64,000 bases of DNA from Laburnicola sp. R22_1 (GCA_014281115.1 JACONQ010000010.1:2480001-2544000), one strand, 5' to 3'; shown: positions 43,926 through 56,835, counted from the stretch's first letter. Notes: a model not told the origin generated them from the letters alone. Made by a program: numbers and translations.

Positions 43926-44132
43926 GCTGGAGCTGTGAGAGGATCTGCCGAGTGGAATGAGCGTGTTTCTGAGATTATGCTTGCAGTTGTATCGGTGTTG
44001 AGGTGAGAGTATGTGGGTATATAAATTTCTGTGGTGTCCGGAGAGCACCCCGCCTTGCCCCGCAGTCGCGCTTACGCAACACCAAATTTCGTTCCATTCA
44101 GTCATCGCCAGCGCCTTCCAGCCACTTCTCCA
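43926..44132. promoter_or_regulatory. Compact bidirectional promoter (PBDC1-like / Trm734-like)
   Basis: Only 207 bp separate the two divergent start codons, so both promoters and leaders must lie here. No specific factor site was identified. Confidence 0.6.
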
Positions 44133-47100
44133 ATGTCCCCGGAGCTTCACGTTAGTCTTCTTTGCTTCCATCCGCTGTCTCTTGCTAAAGAACACAGCAT
44201 GAATGTACCCGCGTTCCAGTCACGGCATTAGCCTCTTGCGGCACGCTGCTCGTGGCCGCCGACGGACCGTTTTTACGTTTCTACGAACGCCAAGAAAACA
44301 CTCTCCTCTCTTCGAAGCGTGTTTTCAAGGCCCAGTCGATACATGGCATATCCATTACTTTGGAGTCGCGTCGTCATGTGAGCCTAGTCATTTGGGGAGG
44401 GCTACTGGTGGGAGCCGTGGAGCTTGACCTGGTGTATGACCTCAATGAACGCCTCTCCTTGGGTTCATCGCAATTCTCAAGTGCTGTAAAAGCGCCAGAT
44501 TGGATTTTAGACCTACGCACGCTTCCATCTGATCCCGGGAATGACCAGCCCGGAAAAGAAGTGCGATGTGCTGCCGTGACCGCACACAACGCCCTGCTGG
44601 AACTAAGCGTGCACCATGGATCAAATAAAGACGATGCATCTGTTTTTCCATCCATTTCAATCAAGGAGCTCACATCGAGTACACGCTCTATACTGTACTC
44701 TGCCCACCTACTATGGGAATCACAGGATCGCATATTGGTTGCTGCTGGCACCGCTTTTGGTGAGATCATATATTGGTCATGGGAGCAATCGCCCGGTATG
44801 GCAGCCAAATCCCGTGTCCATCGGATTTTCCTGGGACACGAAGGGTCAATATTCGGAGTACAGATATCGGAAAAGCTCCATATTGACGATCAGCGTTCCC
44901 AACGGCTACTGGCAAGCTGCAGTGATGACCGTACAATCCGTATCTGGGACGTATCCAATGTCTTCGCCATCGAAGACAACGCTCCACTCGATGAAGGCCT
45001 TGAATCGCAAAGAAAACGGCATACCGGCTTTAGCAGTGCATCTTTCGACCCCGACATTTCGAATGTGGACTGCGTTGCCATAGGATGGGGGCACACCTCG
45101 CGCGTCTGGGCAGTGAAGTTCCTCTACCGGGATTTATCACCAAACAGCATTGTCCTAGTCTCTTGCGGAGAAGACGCCACGTCTCGTACGTGGCAACTCC
45201 TCCCCAAAGCTGATATAACTATGATCAAGCCGGACACGCAGCCTTGGGAGCTTCGAATGGTGGATACCGCAGCTTACCACAACGGGAAGAATGTGTGGTC
45301 AATGTCAATTCCCGGTGCTGAATCCAATCTTAAGCAACTCACACTAGGGGGAGCTGACGGCAAGATCACGGCCGTATCTCTCCCACCACACATTCGTAAC
45401 ACCGACATGGGCAAAAATGGAGGATTGTATGAATACACAGTCGGAGCTATCGCGGCATTGGCAGTAAATCCTTCCGAGAAGGTCACGATGTCTAATCATG
45501 TGCCAAGCCACAGATCGTCCAAGATGGCAGAATTCTTTAGAAGCTATGCCTTTCTAGACAAGTCCTCTTTCACCCTGACCACTAACTCGGGCAAAGTTTA
45601 TCTCGAGACTTTGAGTTCGGCGGAGGACTCGAGAATTGCTACCTCTAAACTCATCGCCCAAATAGAAGACTTGACCGGCTATTCTGTCTGTGCAGGAGTA
45701 CAGTCACTTGGTGTAGCTTTCGTCGCTGGCTCCAAGGGAAGCCTATACGCTTACACCGACAATTCTCCCAGCTTGACAAAGCTACACACGGTCGATGGCA
45801 AGATTGGCGAGATGTTCACAGCGTCGTATACAGATTCACTGAGTACGACCCACATCATACTACTGATCACCCTAGTTGGACAGAAAAGCGCCCAGCTCCT
45901 GGACGTTGTTTTTGAAAATGGCAGTCTGGCTATTTCACAAGCCATTAGCGTTCCAATATCTGACCACCTCACTGGGCTTGCTATCACGAGCTTGGTGCAT
46001 GTAGACACGAATTCCGAGGGCCAATTCGTACTCCTTGGTTTTCGACGAGGGTCGGTGGCAGCATATCGCGTCCCAAAGGGAGACAATAGTGCCATTTCAG
46101 CTCCAGCCGAGCTCCTCAGTATAATCGAGGGCGTTCACCAAAAGGAAGCGGTTACTGCCATGCTTTGGTTCCCTGATAGCGCACGTTCATCATCCGGACA
46201 CCTAGTTTCTACTGGTAGAGACGGCTGCCTCTCTATCCATTATCTCAACCTAGCAGAAACCTCTGTGAGTTTAGTCCACAACCTTACACTACCTATCGGC
46301 CCCAATATAGAAGGTCTCTGTCTCCAAGAAGGCCATCTCCACGTCTACGGTTTCTCCAGCAAGAAATTCGTCTTATACAACACCAACACCGAAGAAGAAA
46401 TCATGAGCGTCGAAACAGGAGGCGCACACCGAAGTTGGGCTTTCCAACCGCGACTGGAAAAACAAGGCGGCGGCACCCTCGTATGGACGCGCGCATCGAG
46501 CATGCATATCCACAGCCAGAACCAGCCCAGCCACCAAGTAATACGCTCGGGCGGCCATGGACGGGAAATCAAAGCCGTAGCCGTCACCAACACTTTCGGC
46601 TCCATGGACCACCGACAACTCATCGCCACAGGCGCCGAAGACACGGACATCAAAATCTTCGAATACCAAAACCAACACCTCGTCTGCCGCCGCACCTTGC
46701 GCAAACACACGACCGGCATCCAGCACCTGCAATGGTCCACCGATGGCACCTACCTCTTCAGCAGCGGCGGCTGCGAAGAATTCTACATCTGGAGAGTCTG
46801 CCATCTCCCGCTGCAACTCGGCGGTATTGGCGTCCGCTGCGAATCAGCATGTAAGCCGGAGAGCGAGCACTCCGATCTCCGCATCATGGCGTTTGATGTC
46901 CTAGAGCGCGATGGTGTGTTCGTGATTAGCATGGTGTTTTCGAACTCGTGTATCAAGGTAAGTAATTAAATCACGCCATTATCCTCACAATATCTAATAA
47001 TATCCTCACAATATCTAATAAGGAACACATATACACGTATATATACACTAACAACAACCAGCTCTACACCTACACCCCCACCACCCCCCAAAAATGCCAC

Positions 47101-47925
47101 TGGCACCTCCTCGCCCAAACCACATACTCGACCTCTTGCCTCACACAATGCGTTTTCCTCTCCCCCACCACCGTCCTCACAGCCGGAACAGACGGCCACG
47201 CCGTCCTCTGGGACATCCCCCTCTCCCCATCCCCATCCTCATCCCCATTTTCCTCCAACCCCAACCACCCAACCCACTCCCACCCCGCATCTGAAAAACT
47301 AACATCCCACAACCGCACATCCATCCACCAAAACACCTCCAAAACACTAACAACGCACGTCCTACCTAACGGAAATACACTCATCGTGTCCGGCGGCGAC
47401 GACGGGAGTCTTGCTTTTTTGCTTACTTCTTCTTCTTCGTCGTCGTCATCACCATCTTCCAGCGCAGCATCAGCATCAGCATCAGCACCAGCACCAGAGC
47501 CAGAGCCAGAAACAGGAAAAAAATGTCCATCTCCCCCATCCGTAGCACTCCTCCCCCGCGCCCACCCCTCAGCCATAACAGCCTGCACCATCCTCCCGCA
47601 CAACGCCGACTCCGAGGCGCGCTTGTTCCTCCTCACCGCGGGGAACGACCAGTGGCTGAGGCTGTGGGAAATAGTCTTGCCTTCGGTGGTGGGACAACGA
47701 CAGCGTGTGAATGGGGATACCGTGGAGGTTGGGACGGGGACGGCGGCAGGCATGGGATTGGATATCAAGCGCGTGAAGAGGGTTAGGACTAGTGTTGCGG
47801 ATGTTTCTTGTGCGGCTGTTTTGGCTGGGAAGGAAGATGGGGAGGGGGTGCGGCAGGGGGACGGGGACATGACGCGCGTGGTGCTGTGTGGTGTTGGGAT
47901 GGAGGTTTTGCGCGTGCTGTGGTAG
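44133..47925 (+). CDS. WD-repeat protein, WDR6/Trm734 (Rtt10) family
   Basis: Exons 44133-44150 (18 nt), 44198-46957 and 47062-47925 encode 1,213 residues. The micro-exon MSPELH joins HECTRVPVTALASCGTLLVAADGPFLRFYERQE, matching the family start; without it the main frame has no ATG. WD blades appear throughout, for example SIFGVQISEKLH...LLASCSDDRTIRIWDV, SRVWAVKFL...VLVSCGEDATSRTWQL, LIATGAEDTDIKIFEY, LFSSGGCEEFYIWRV and LTAGTDGHAVLWDI, with a last blade LLTAGNDQWLRLWEI. WDR6/Trm734 partners the Trm7/FTSJ1 2'-O-methyltransferase for position 34 of the tRNA anticodon loop, in the cytoplasm. A low-complexity Ser/Ala insertion (47430-47520) sits between the final blades. Confidence 0.9.
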
Positions 47926-48339
47926 GTGTGGTGTGGTATAGGCTAGGGAGGCGGGGGGATGGGATGAGGGTGGATGGGTGCTTGGATACTTCCTGTGCTG
48001 TGAGGAGTAAGTATGTTAGTCAAAAGCTTAGCGAGGAATTATGAGCCGAGCCGAGGGAGGAAATGGAGTCGAAGTTGTAATTTTTACATATCGTGGGGGA
48101 GTGTCGAAGTGATTGTGTACCACCATGAAGGTGAAGACACCCCCCCCCCCCAAATCCATACTTGTGAGATACCATGTTCCATCCATCTACCGCAAATCCT
48201 ATCCTGGAGCTCCGTCCCCCAACAAAAGCAAAACGCAAAATGCAATGCAAAACACACACCAACTCCAAAACGCACATACCCAAACAAAAATCAGCCCAAA
48301 AACGCCACCCCTGTCCGACCCTCTACCCCACCCACGACC
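47926..48339. other. Short convergent spacer
   Basis: 414 bp between two convergent stop codons; includes a C run near 48140. No gene seen. Confidence 0.55.
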
Positions 48340-51300
48340 CTAAAAACTAACCCAATCCCAATACGCCTCCAAAAACCGCATCCGCCCCTCCCTCGCCACC
48401 CTCTCAAACTCCTCAAAGCACAACAACCCACCCCCCTTCCGCCTGGCAATCTCCCTCTCCACAGCCTCCAAACTAGCCAACGCGACACCCCTCAAATGCG
48501 AGTCTGCGTCCTCGAAAGCGTGCTCTTGCATCGCCTGTGCCGTCACGTTCGTTAGCTCCGTTGTTCAACCTCGGAATAAAGAGGGTTGGGGGTGGCTAGA
48601 CTTACGTGGTGAAAGGTATCGCACTGCGCGACGTCGGGGTCGAGAGCGGGGTGCTGGTTTAGGAGGCGGGTTTCGTCGTGCAGGGAGAGGGTCGAGGCGT
48701 CGAGCGAGAGGATGTGCATCACGGGTTGCGGGGTGGGGGTGGAGAGGGGGAAGGGCCGGCTGAGGGTTATGCCGAGGGAGGGGAGGCTGTAGGGCGATGT
48801 TCCTACTTCGGTGGCGGGTTTTGTGTCGTTGGGGTTGGAGTTGGAGTTGTCGGTGTCGGTGTCGGCGCGAGCTGGGAGGATGAAGAAGGGGCCTGTCAGG
48901 GAAAATTAGTATGTAGGTTAGATGGGTGTGGGGGGCGGGGATGACGTACCGAATGGAGGTTTGGACGGCACTGCTTCTTCGGACCATGTTTCGGAGGCTG
49001 GGCTGGCTGGTCGCATCGTTGCGAGGTCCGCTTGTGAGTTGGGGCGGAATTGCGGCATGGTCGGATCGTGGTCGGCCGGATGATTTTCATTGCGGTTGTC
49101 GTCAGTCGTAGCCGTGGGTGGAGAGACATGCGACGACGACGATGACGACGTGTTCGGCCCAAGCAGCCAGCCTTGCCGTGTGAGTAACGTGCCTATCGCG
49201 TCCACAAGTTCGTGCTGCAGTTGAGTTCTGTACAGCATCATCACCCACAATTTGCTCTCGTCAGGCTGCCAGCCGTCATCCCAAGGCTCCGTGAGTGGAA
49301 GAATGCTCGTCTCCGCATTGCGCAGATAACCCTCTATAGCTTGAGCCAAGTCGTCTCGGGTGAAAGATTCCTCGCCGATTTGATCCTTGAAAGGCTTGAG
49401 AAAGCCAGATTCACAAAACGACTTCATGACGCAGTTGGCGTACGTAAACACACCCACATTAAGGATGCGTTTCAGCATATCTTTATCATGCCAGAATCGA
49501 TTGAGGATTCTATCGATCTCGGCAGCGTGGTTGCGCCGTTCTTCTCGCGAGGCATATGCATCCATCGCATCGTCTTCCTTCTTCTTGAACAACGGATCGA
49601 GAAGCTCGTTGAAAGCTTGCTGCGTTATCTGGTAGAGCACTTCCTTGCCGAGATCTTTCTCTGCTTCGGGTACCTCATAACCACCCCAGCGCTCGCCGAT
49701 TGGTCGTGAGGATGTCGACGCATTCGAGCGCGTTTCCACGTCAGGATCATCCTGGAAGCGCACTCTAGAAGAGGAGCGTGACCATCTCGGACGCTCTGAC
49801 TCGAGTGTTGGGGGTTCATGTTCGTCCGCATCCTCGTCCTGATACCCATCGGCGTGTTCATTGAAAGAAATCGGGGCCGGACCATCATCTGCACCTTCGG
49901 GTCGGGTAAAACCCTCTTCTTCGTCGGTGTAAAACTGTCTTCGTGCCCATCTGTCTGTGATGGCGTCCGTAACCTCACTCGTCCCATCATCGCCATCACG
50001 ACGACTGGGATGCGTAGCTGCAATGACAGCACCGCGCTCTAAAGTGTCGGGTCGGTTTTCGATTATAGGCGGCATCAGCGTAGCGTCAACCTGCCGGGTG
50101 ACGATACAATCAGCACATGTCCCACTCGCATACGTTTCAGGGGAACTCACTTCGTCATCGGCCGGTTTGTCTCTAAGCGTCCAATTGGGGTCATCTGGTT
50201 CGATAGCGCCTTGAGTGAAAGCTGAGCCCAGTGGTTGGGCGGATTGTATTACTTCAAGAGCGCCACGGACAGACATCTCTTCTGCGGATTCAGCAAGGTA
50301 GTTCCTGGTGGCTTCTCTCTCGATCGCATAGTGTGCCCTAAATATCCGCAGTACATCTTTCCTTGACACGTAGCCATCGCCGTCGACATCGTATCCATTA
50401 AATACGATTCTGAGTTTGATGTGCTGATCGGTCGCATGCATGCCGTCGATTCCTTTGACAAACTCCTCGAAGCCGATCAAGGTGTTGTGGTCAGTGTCAA
50501 AGTAGGCGAAAACACGATCGTAGATGAGGTTTGGCGCTGATTTGAAGCTCGAATAGCGGGGTATGAAAGCGTGGTTGAAAGCGCGTCGATCCAATGCCCA
50601 CCCAAGACCGTTGGGATCTGTTGTCCATGGGGTTGCCGCAAGACACGTGAACTGATCCCACAGCGCATCAATCTCCTCCGTTTCCATTCGCGTGCTGGAA
50701 GCCAGCCGTTTCCTGAGCTCCGAATCGATGGAAGGGCTCATCATATGTGGCCGTCCCGGGTAGAGGGGCTCCTGTTTGGAAATGCTCAGGTTTGGCGCCG
50801 GCACGCGAATCTTATAGAATATATGTGTCTTGACATGGGAGTTGGTCGCTTCACAATCCGAGCACAAATCGAAATCGGCGCAGTTCGCACAATGCCATCG
50901 GATGCCACGAATGGGCTTGATATCACAACCGTTGCAGGTTATGCCGCGGTGGACTACGCCCTCGTGCCTGGCACGATCCTCTGCGATATGATACAAGGTC
51001 CGCTGAAGCGTCTGCCCCCCATAATCACCCTCTGTGTCCTCGTTCCAATCACCAGCCTCGGTGGCCGAGACGCTTTCGACTGCGCCATCCGCATGCGTGG
51101 CTTCAGTGACGTCTGGCGGGAACCGATCGTGATGCCTCTCAAGGGCTCGATTCAGAATACTGCGATCTGAAGGGTTCGTTGGTTTAGGTTTTGCAAATCA
51201 ACTCTGGGCCAACTCACCTGGTAGTGCATCGATGACTAAATAGGCGACCGCATCAGTTTCGGCTGTGGTAAGCGCGCGATCTGGGAAGCACAAACCAAGC

Positions 51301-51695
51301 ATACGGTCGAGCAAGGTATCGTAGAGCTGCGCGATGCGAGCGTCTACCAGATCCGTGCTTGCATCCGGCTGCGTCGCCTGGGCAATCACGCGGAGAGCCC
51401 TCGGCGATATGATGTTGTTGGGGTCAAGCTGGATATGGTTTCCGAAGAAATCGAACTCGCCCAGCGGAGTCGTGTCGTTCTGGAGGCGTGCGAGGGTGCG
51501 GGCCGCATTTTGCGCGCGGTTGCGAGGGCGGTGGTTCGCTCTGCGCACGGCATTGCTTCTATGGAGGCCCTCTGCTGGGGCCGAGCTGGTCGCGCTGGTG
51601 TAGAGAAGCCATGCTGCGTATGCGGCTGCTGCTCCGGCAAGGACGAGGATGGCAGGTCGGTATCGTGATACGGACGATGGTGTAGAGCTCGTCAT
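48340..51695 (-). CDS. Membrane-anchored ZZ zinc-finger / EF-hand protein
   Basis: Exons 51218-51695, 48950-51166, 48606-48892 and 48340-48534 encode 1,058 residues. The first ATG in the exon-1 frame is at 51695. Residues 13-30 are a single hydrophobic anchor (AILVLAGAAAAYAAWLLY) right after a short N-terminus. A ZZ-type finger follows (about 235-275, CNGCDIKPIRGIRWHCANCADFDLC..C), then two EF-hand loops (about 380-430, DTDHNTLIGFEE and DVDGDGYVSRKD). An acidic, Ser-rich middle and a helical C-terminal half complete it. All three introns (51, 57 and 71 nt) keep frame. The ZZ plus EF-hand order is found in a fungal family of uncharacterised calcium-responsive proteins. A role in organelle membranes is inference. 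Confidence 0.88.
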
Positions 51696-52218
51696 GACAA
51701 GGCAGTGGGCGCTTGTGCCTGACAGGCCGATGCTTGTACAAAAGCCCGGATATGGGCGACGTCGTAAAAGTGCTACTATGTGCGCCAAACGGTGTAGCAG
51801 CCGACGTGGGCGGTTGACGGAATCCAAATGGAGCGTGATGCTCGTATAAAAGCGCCTACTTGATAGGCATCATCCTCGCCAGCTGGATAGGCAGGCGCGA
51901 ACGAGTTGTTGTTGCTGTGAAAGCTGCGTTGCTGCTTCCAAGACGGTGGGCAGCTTAGTCATCCGTCTCATTGCCACGTGCGGACCTCCGAGCTTTGCCC
52001 GCTTCTCCTAATTACAGGCACCAGCCAGGATTCAGTATTATCATTGCCATTGCTGTGCATATTCCTCCTTCTAGCTCCCGTCTCGCTTCAATTTCCTGTT
52101 CCCGCATCTCGAAAGTCTACGCTCTCTCTATCGCCCGAAAAAAAAATTCGGCCTCTCCTCACCCACTAACATGCTGGTCGTCACACCTATCACTATCCAC
52201 AACCATACACCACGCCAC
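51696..52218. other. Spacer: promoter side of the ZZ/EF-hand gene
   Basis: 520 bp between a minus-strand start and the next minus-strand stop; no gene seen. Confidence 0.5.
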
Positions 52219-53190
52219 CTACCACGCAGCATGTCCCCCATCCATCCTCAAATCCGACCCAGTCTACACATCGTCAGCACAGCAACCGCAAAAGGATCTC
52301 CATACAACCCACCATAAAACTACTCGCCTCACTCAGCAAGAAAACCGCAGCCCCCCGATACTCCTCAGGCTTAGACAGCCTCCCAAGCATATTCTGCGCC
52401 GGCCACGTCTCCTTGCGCTCCGGATACTTAACAAACAGCTCCTCCACCATGGCCGTCACAATATACCCAGGCGAGATGGTATTCACACGAATGTTGTACT
52501 GGCCCCACTCCATGGCGAGATTTCGCGCTAGTTGGATGACCCCGGCTTTGGACGCGTTGTATGCGGGACAGATGAGGCCCTGCGCGTGGCGTTAGTCGCC
52601 GCTCGCTGTACTGTATGTACTGTGCTGTGCTCGTGGAGCGGAAGCGCTACCTACCCTGTTAGCCACCGTGCCGGACATGCTGGCTATCAAGACGATGCTG
52701 CCGCCATTCCCGTATTTAATCATCTGCTTCGCGACTGCTTGGCTGGTCATGAAGACGCCTGTGATGTTGACTTCGAACATGCGGTTTGCATCTTCGGCCG
52801 TGTATTCCAGCGCTGTCGTCTCTTGCTGGATGCCTGCCGCGGCAATGAGTCCATCCAGCCTCCCATGCTTGTCGGCAATTTCTTCGATGATTTTATTCAG
52901 GGCGGCGACTTCGCGCACGTCGATTTGGCGGTAGTGGAGCTGGGTGTTGAGCTCTTGAGATGCGCGTGAGGCGATCTTGTGGAAGTCTGGTGATGGGGAG
53001 GGGAGGCGGTCGAGGGCGTACACTAGGTTGTAGTCAATGTAGTGCACCTTGTAGATGGGTATGGAAGTAACATGGACATACCCGTGGCACCTGCTTCTAA
53101 CAAAGCCTCTGCCTGCGTGAGACCGAGGCCACGCGCAGCCCCAGAAACAAGCACGACTTTGCCACTCAGGCTGAACTCAGGAAGACCCAT
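52219..53190 (-). CDS. Short-chain dehydrogenase/reductase (sorbose/mannitol dehydrogenase-like)
   Basis: Exons 53082-53190, 52655-53022, 52313-52579 and 52219-52263 encode 262 residues, the usual classical SDR length. Motifs: NAD(P)-binding GAARGLG (about residues 17-23), AAAGIQ in place of NNAG, the catalytic Ser segment IASMSG, and the YNASK active-site Tyr/Lys. The last exon gives TGSDLRMDGGHAAW, matching the classic SDR C-terminus and confirming intron 3 (GTGGGT...TGTAG). Such enzymes interconvert sugars and polyols or secondary alcohols and ketones. The close relatives I recognise are fungal sorbose reductase/mannitol dehydrogenase types, but substrate cannot be read from sequence. It is probably cytosolic; no targeting peptide is seen. 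Confidence 0.9.
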
Positions 53191-53912
53191 ACTATCGTGT
53201 TTGACGAGATACAACACTATCCAAATAACAGTCACCGTAGAAAAGAACTGAACAACACCAGTGAAACAGAAGTCCTACGTGTAACCAGCACCGGACCCCA
53301 ACCACCCTTTATCCCCACGCCCAAGTGCAAAACCACCGCGCTACATCCCGACACCCATCCATCATATGACCAAAATCCATCCAGTGCCGGCCGGACCATC
53401 TTGCCCTAACGGACAACCCGCAGCCTCTCGGCTCCCTCCGTGCATGCAAGAAGCAAACGCTCGAAAATTGCGGGGAACCCATGAACAGCGGGATATCCGC
53501 TTTGGGAAATCCCGCTGCACTTCCGCGGGGAACATTGGTTTACATTGGACGACGACGATGACGACGACGGTGGTGTTATGTCATGGGAGTAACTCGAATC
53601 AAATTTGGCAGAATGGAAAAAGATATCATTGTTTTTGTTTTAGGGTGAGGATGTGGTGATGGAGAGGGACGACCAATCGCGATGAACATGCTATCATGAG
53701 TTGTTGGAGTGTACGCCACCCCATTCCACCCCCGCACTTCATTCCTGTGTACAACTGCACGTCGAACGCAGTAGATTGCGCAACCTTGTTTTGTCATAAG
53801 CGCAACCATGGGTTCGTACAAGAGAACATTGGATTCCTCTAGCCAACGTCCATTCGAACGAGATCCAAATCGGAAGACAAGCAAATGAATTATTCCACTG
53901 CACTATCAATAA
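53191..53912. other. Spacer between SDR start and hydrolase stop
   Basis: 720 bp, both flanking genes on minus. No gene seen; a 26-bp GACGACGATG-type low-complexity patch lies near 53548-53573. Confidence 0.5.
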
Positions 53913-55167
53913 TCACAACCTACCCCACCACTCCCCTCTAACACGTCTCTCCCACTCCTGCAGCGCATCTCTCAATTCCCCCTCCACGCCATCTTCATGC
54001 CAAAAGTGCCCCGCACCCTTGACCTCCACGCTGCTGAATCTGCTCCCAGCATCTCCCTGCATCGCAAGCACCCACTCTCTCATCTTCTTCGCCGACGAAA
54101 ACCCATCCTGGTCCCCAAACACAGCAAGAGTCTCATGCTTCGCATACACATCCCGACTCTCACCCTCCGACGGTTTACTCCAGAAGCCACGTGCGAGCAA
54201 CGGAGCCGCGAGTGCTGAGATGGGCGGCGCAAGCGGAGAGATGAGCAGGTAGCGCACCTCCGGAACCTGGATCGCAGGACGCGCTGAGGCAGGCTCAACA
54301 GGTGGAGCATTGCGTCTGCGATGGCTCAAGCTGCGTAGTCGATCTCCCAGGTCTAGGCTTAGGTGTCTTCCGCCGTCCAGGCTGCGGCGGAGATCCTTGC
54401 TGCTGCGCCGCTTCTCGGGACTCGTCTCTTCGCCTCCCATCGTGACGGACAGTTTGTGCTCGTGGCCCTTCCGCTTGCGCCGCTCGAGATCGCGCGCTTG
54501 GTTAATCCATTCTAGATTTACCTGGTCGGAAAGCTTGTGTGCGCGGAGAAGGATCTCGTCGGCGGCTGAGCCGCTGGGTGGAGCGGAGAAGGGCTGCAGG
54601 ATGGATGGTACCGGTGGGAGATGCTTCAGTATCAGCGAGCCGTAGGAATACCCGCCGAGTATGACGATCGGGGGTTCCTCTGCTGGCGCTTCCGGCGTGG
54701 GCGACGCGTCTGGAGCAAATACGGTGTCGGGAGGAGGTTTCGGGCGCAGGTAGGAGAGGTAGTGCATGAAGAAGCCCGCGAAAGACTGGTAGTCTGCAAG
54801 CTCGGGTTTGCCAGACCAGCTCGTCCGCCCTTTCGCTCCGTATGCGCCTCTGGGGGGTATCAGCATCCGTGCTGCACTATCATCATCATATCAAGCCATA
54901 CCTGAAATTGAAGGTGCCCACCACCCAACCCGCGTTCAGAAACTCGGCCACTACGATGCCCACAACGCGATCGTCGTACGAGCCCCCCATAGGCGCGTAC
55001 GGATGCGCCATCACGATACCCTTCCTCCTCCATGTTTTCTCTGTCAGGGAATCGCTCGATGGGGGTCGTGATAGCGCCGCTGGGTGGTATATGCGGGCGT
55101 TCAGCGTGGTGTCATCGTAGATGGAGGGGATGGTGCAGCTGAAGCGGGGTTCTGGTGGATGCGGCAT
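53913..55167 (-). CDS. Alpha/beta hydrolase
   Basis: Exons 54902-55167 and 53913-54849 encode 400 residues; the 52-nt intron (GTATGG...CCCCAG) restores FNFRGAYGAKGRTSW. The fold's signals are in order: the strand-turn MAHPYAPMGGSYDD, the nucleophile elbow GGYSYGS (about residue 160, Ser), an acid turn VFGDQDGF, and GAGHFW with the catalytic His. Between the nucleophile and the acid is an insertion of about 110 residues, very basic and Ser/Arg-rich (ERRKRKGHEHK, RRSSKDLRRSLDGG), likely disordered and phosphorylatable. The core looks catalytically complete. Substrate unknown. It resembles the fungal and plant hydrolases related to YqiA/KANL3-like dienelactone-type enzymes, but I would not go beyond superfamily. 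Confidence 0.87.
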
Positions 55168-56047
55168 CGTGGGCCGAACAGAGACCCGCTGTTTAGTTGT
55201 TCAATGCATTCTCGCGGGATGGGCACGAGAGGTCGGCCTGGGGGACGCTGTGATGTTTGGTGTTGTTGGTCGGGTTGCGTGGGAGGGCGCGCGGATGATC
55301 AAATGCGGGGGTGGAGAAGCCGCCTTAGTCAGCGAGCAACGGCATCGAATGGTCCTCTCCCGCAATGATTTATGCACTTTTATCGCTGTGTGTTAGGTTT
55401 TGACCATACTATCTAAAAGGCTTGATCATAATATCCCCCATCATTCAGCAAGACATCAGGAACTCCACAGTTCCGGCAAGCGAGCATAAACTCAAACCAT
55501 TCAAAGCCTTTCAATTCAACTTCACCTGATATGACGTGGCGTTACCTGTTGGTGAGATATGAAAGTACCTTTATACCACGAGTTTAGACTGCCGTCGCCG
55601 ATGCTGCCGTGCAGAAAGTCGACGACGAAATCATCGTTATTTTGTGTATATTTTGTTACTACCACTGTGTGCTAGGTACTGGGTTTTAGTGCCTCCTGTT
55701 TTACTCCTCTCTGTGTATGGTGCGGACTCGACCTTAGTTAGAATCTCCACACGACGAAGATCTTCAATACCACGAATTTAGGTATAAAAGTAGAAGGACC
55801 TATGTCACTCCATGCACAGAGAAGAGTACGAAAAAGCTCGGCTTGAGACGCCACATGGTGAGGTAGAGTGAAATCAGAAGTAACACGTCTTTGCAATTAA
55901 GTCCCATTCTATGAATCGACCATGGAATATAGCCAAGTTACCAGGGAAAAGACACAATTCTAGCTAGGTCCCCAATGCTAGGTCCTTTCCTCTGGTTCCT
56001 ACTACTCCGGTCTCCCTAAACACCTAATTCAATGTCTTCCCATCCGT
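55168..56047. other. Intergenic region, AT content rising
   Basis: 880 bp between the hydrolase start and the end of a partly broken gene. No gene seen. Confidence 0.55.
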
Positions 56048-56835
56048 TTACTCGTCTTCTTCATCATCATATGACTCCCTCGCGAGCATCTCTCGAGCCT
56101 CGAGTATTTTTTGACGTCTTTCTTCTTCCTCGAGTAATTTTGACGCAATGCTTCTTTGTTTTCCTGGTGCTTGCGCTTCGCGGCCTTGCCTGCGGTTTCG
56201 GATACTCGGAAAGCCTCCATGATTTCGTCAATACTTCGAGAGTCAGGCTCGGTCGCCGAATCCCTAACATCTGTTGGTGAGTCCCGAGTTGCTGCTGGCT
56301 GAACTGGTTAAAGTTTCTCCTTCACAACTCATGTTGATGCCAGGCCCCGAGTTCCTGTTGATATATTTAGCTAATATTCTCGCAAAGTGGGACTATGTAA
56401 CTAACGCTTCATTATCTTTGCAGGTGGTCCCGTGTTGTCCCTCCCAGACACATCTCTAGAAGCTGAATGTTTATTATTGTCCCGCATATTAGGGATGACC
56501 GAATAGAGAGTGGAAGATGGCGGGATCCGTGGGTTTCCTGCTACGCCGCCTGTGTTGGAGTCGGAGTCGGAGTCTGTCCCCTCGCTAGAATGGTCGGAGT
56601 CATCGTTTTCAGGGTCTGAGTCTGGGTCTGCGCCTGGTTTTGTTCGAGAGCACGTGCTGCGCTTTGTTGAAGTCATCTTACCAACATCTCTATGGCGTCC
56701 CGGAACGAGCGCTATGGGCGTAGCTTGCCCTCTAAGGAAGTCTTCACTATCACTTCCTTGGATATTCCTATCTTCAGAGTCCCGATGCTGATGTGGACAT
56801 TGACCAAGTAACATACTTTGCCCTCGAGTGAAGTC
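56048..56835 (-). pseudogene. Broken 3' continuation of the gene above it (stop codon plus frameshift)
   Basis: After the TAG at 56836-56838 the same frame stays open to 56406 (about 140 codons; DSEDFLRGQATPIALVPG, acidic DSDPENDDSDHSSEG). A likely intron 56271-56405 (GTTAGT...CAACAG) joins it to a helical, charged tail (SIDEIMEAFRVSETAGKAAK). Near 56135-56155 coding sense jumps to a second frame that ends KLLEEEERRQKILEAREMLA and the acidic ESYDDEEDE, stopping at 56048-56050. The tail's composition and regular charge pattern say it was coding. The TAG could derive from CAG by a single C-to-T change. One real gene with two errors, a decaying gene, or two genes are all possible. Confidence 0.6.

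Noticed and set aside
30276..55167. Secondary-metabolite or other functional gene cluster
   Set aside because: Genes are unrelated housekeeping and regulatory functions with no synthase core; the SDR, ABC transporter and hydrolase are not contiguous.
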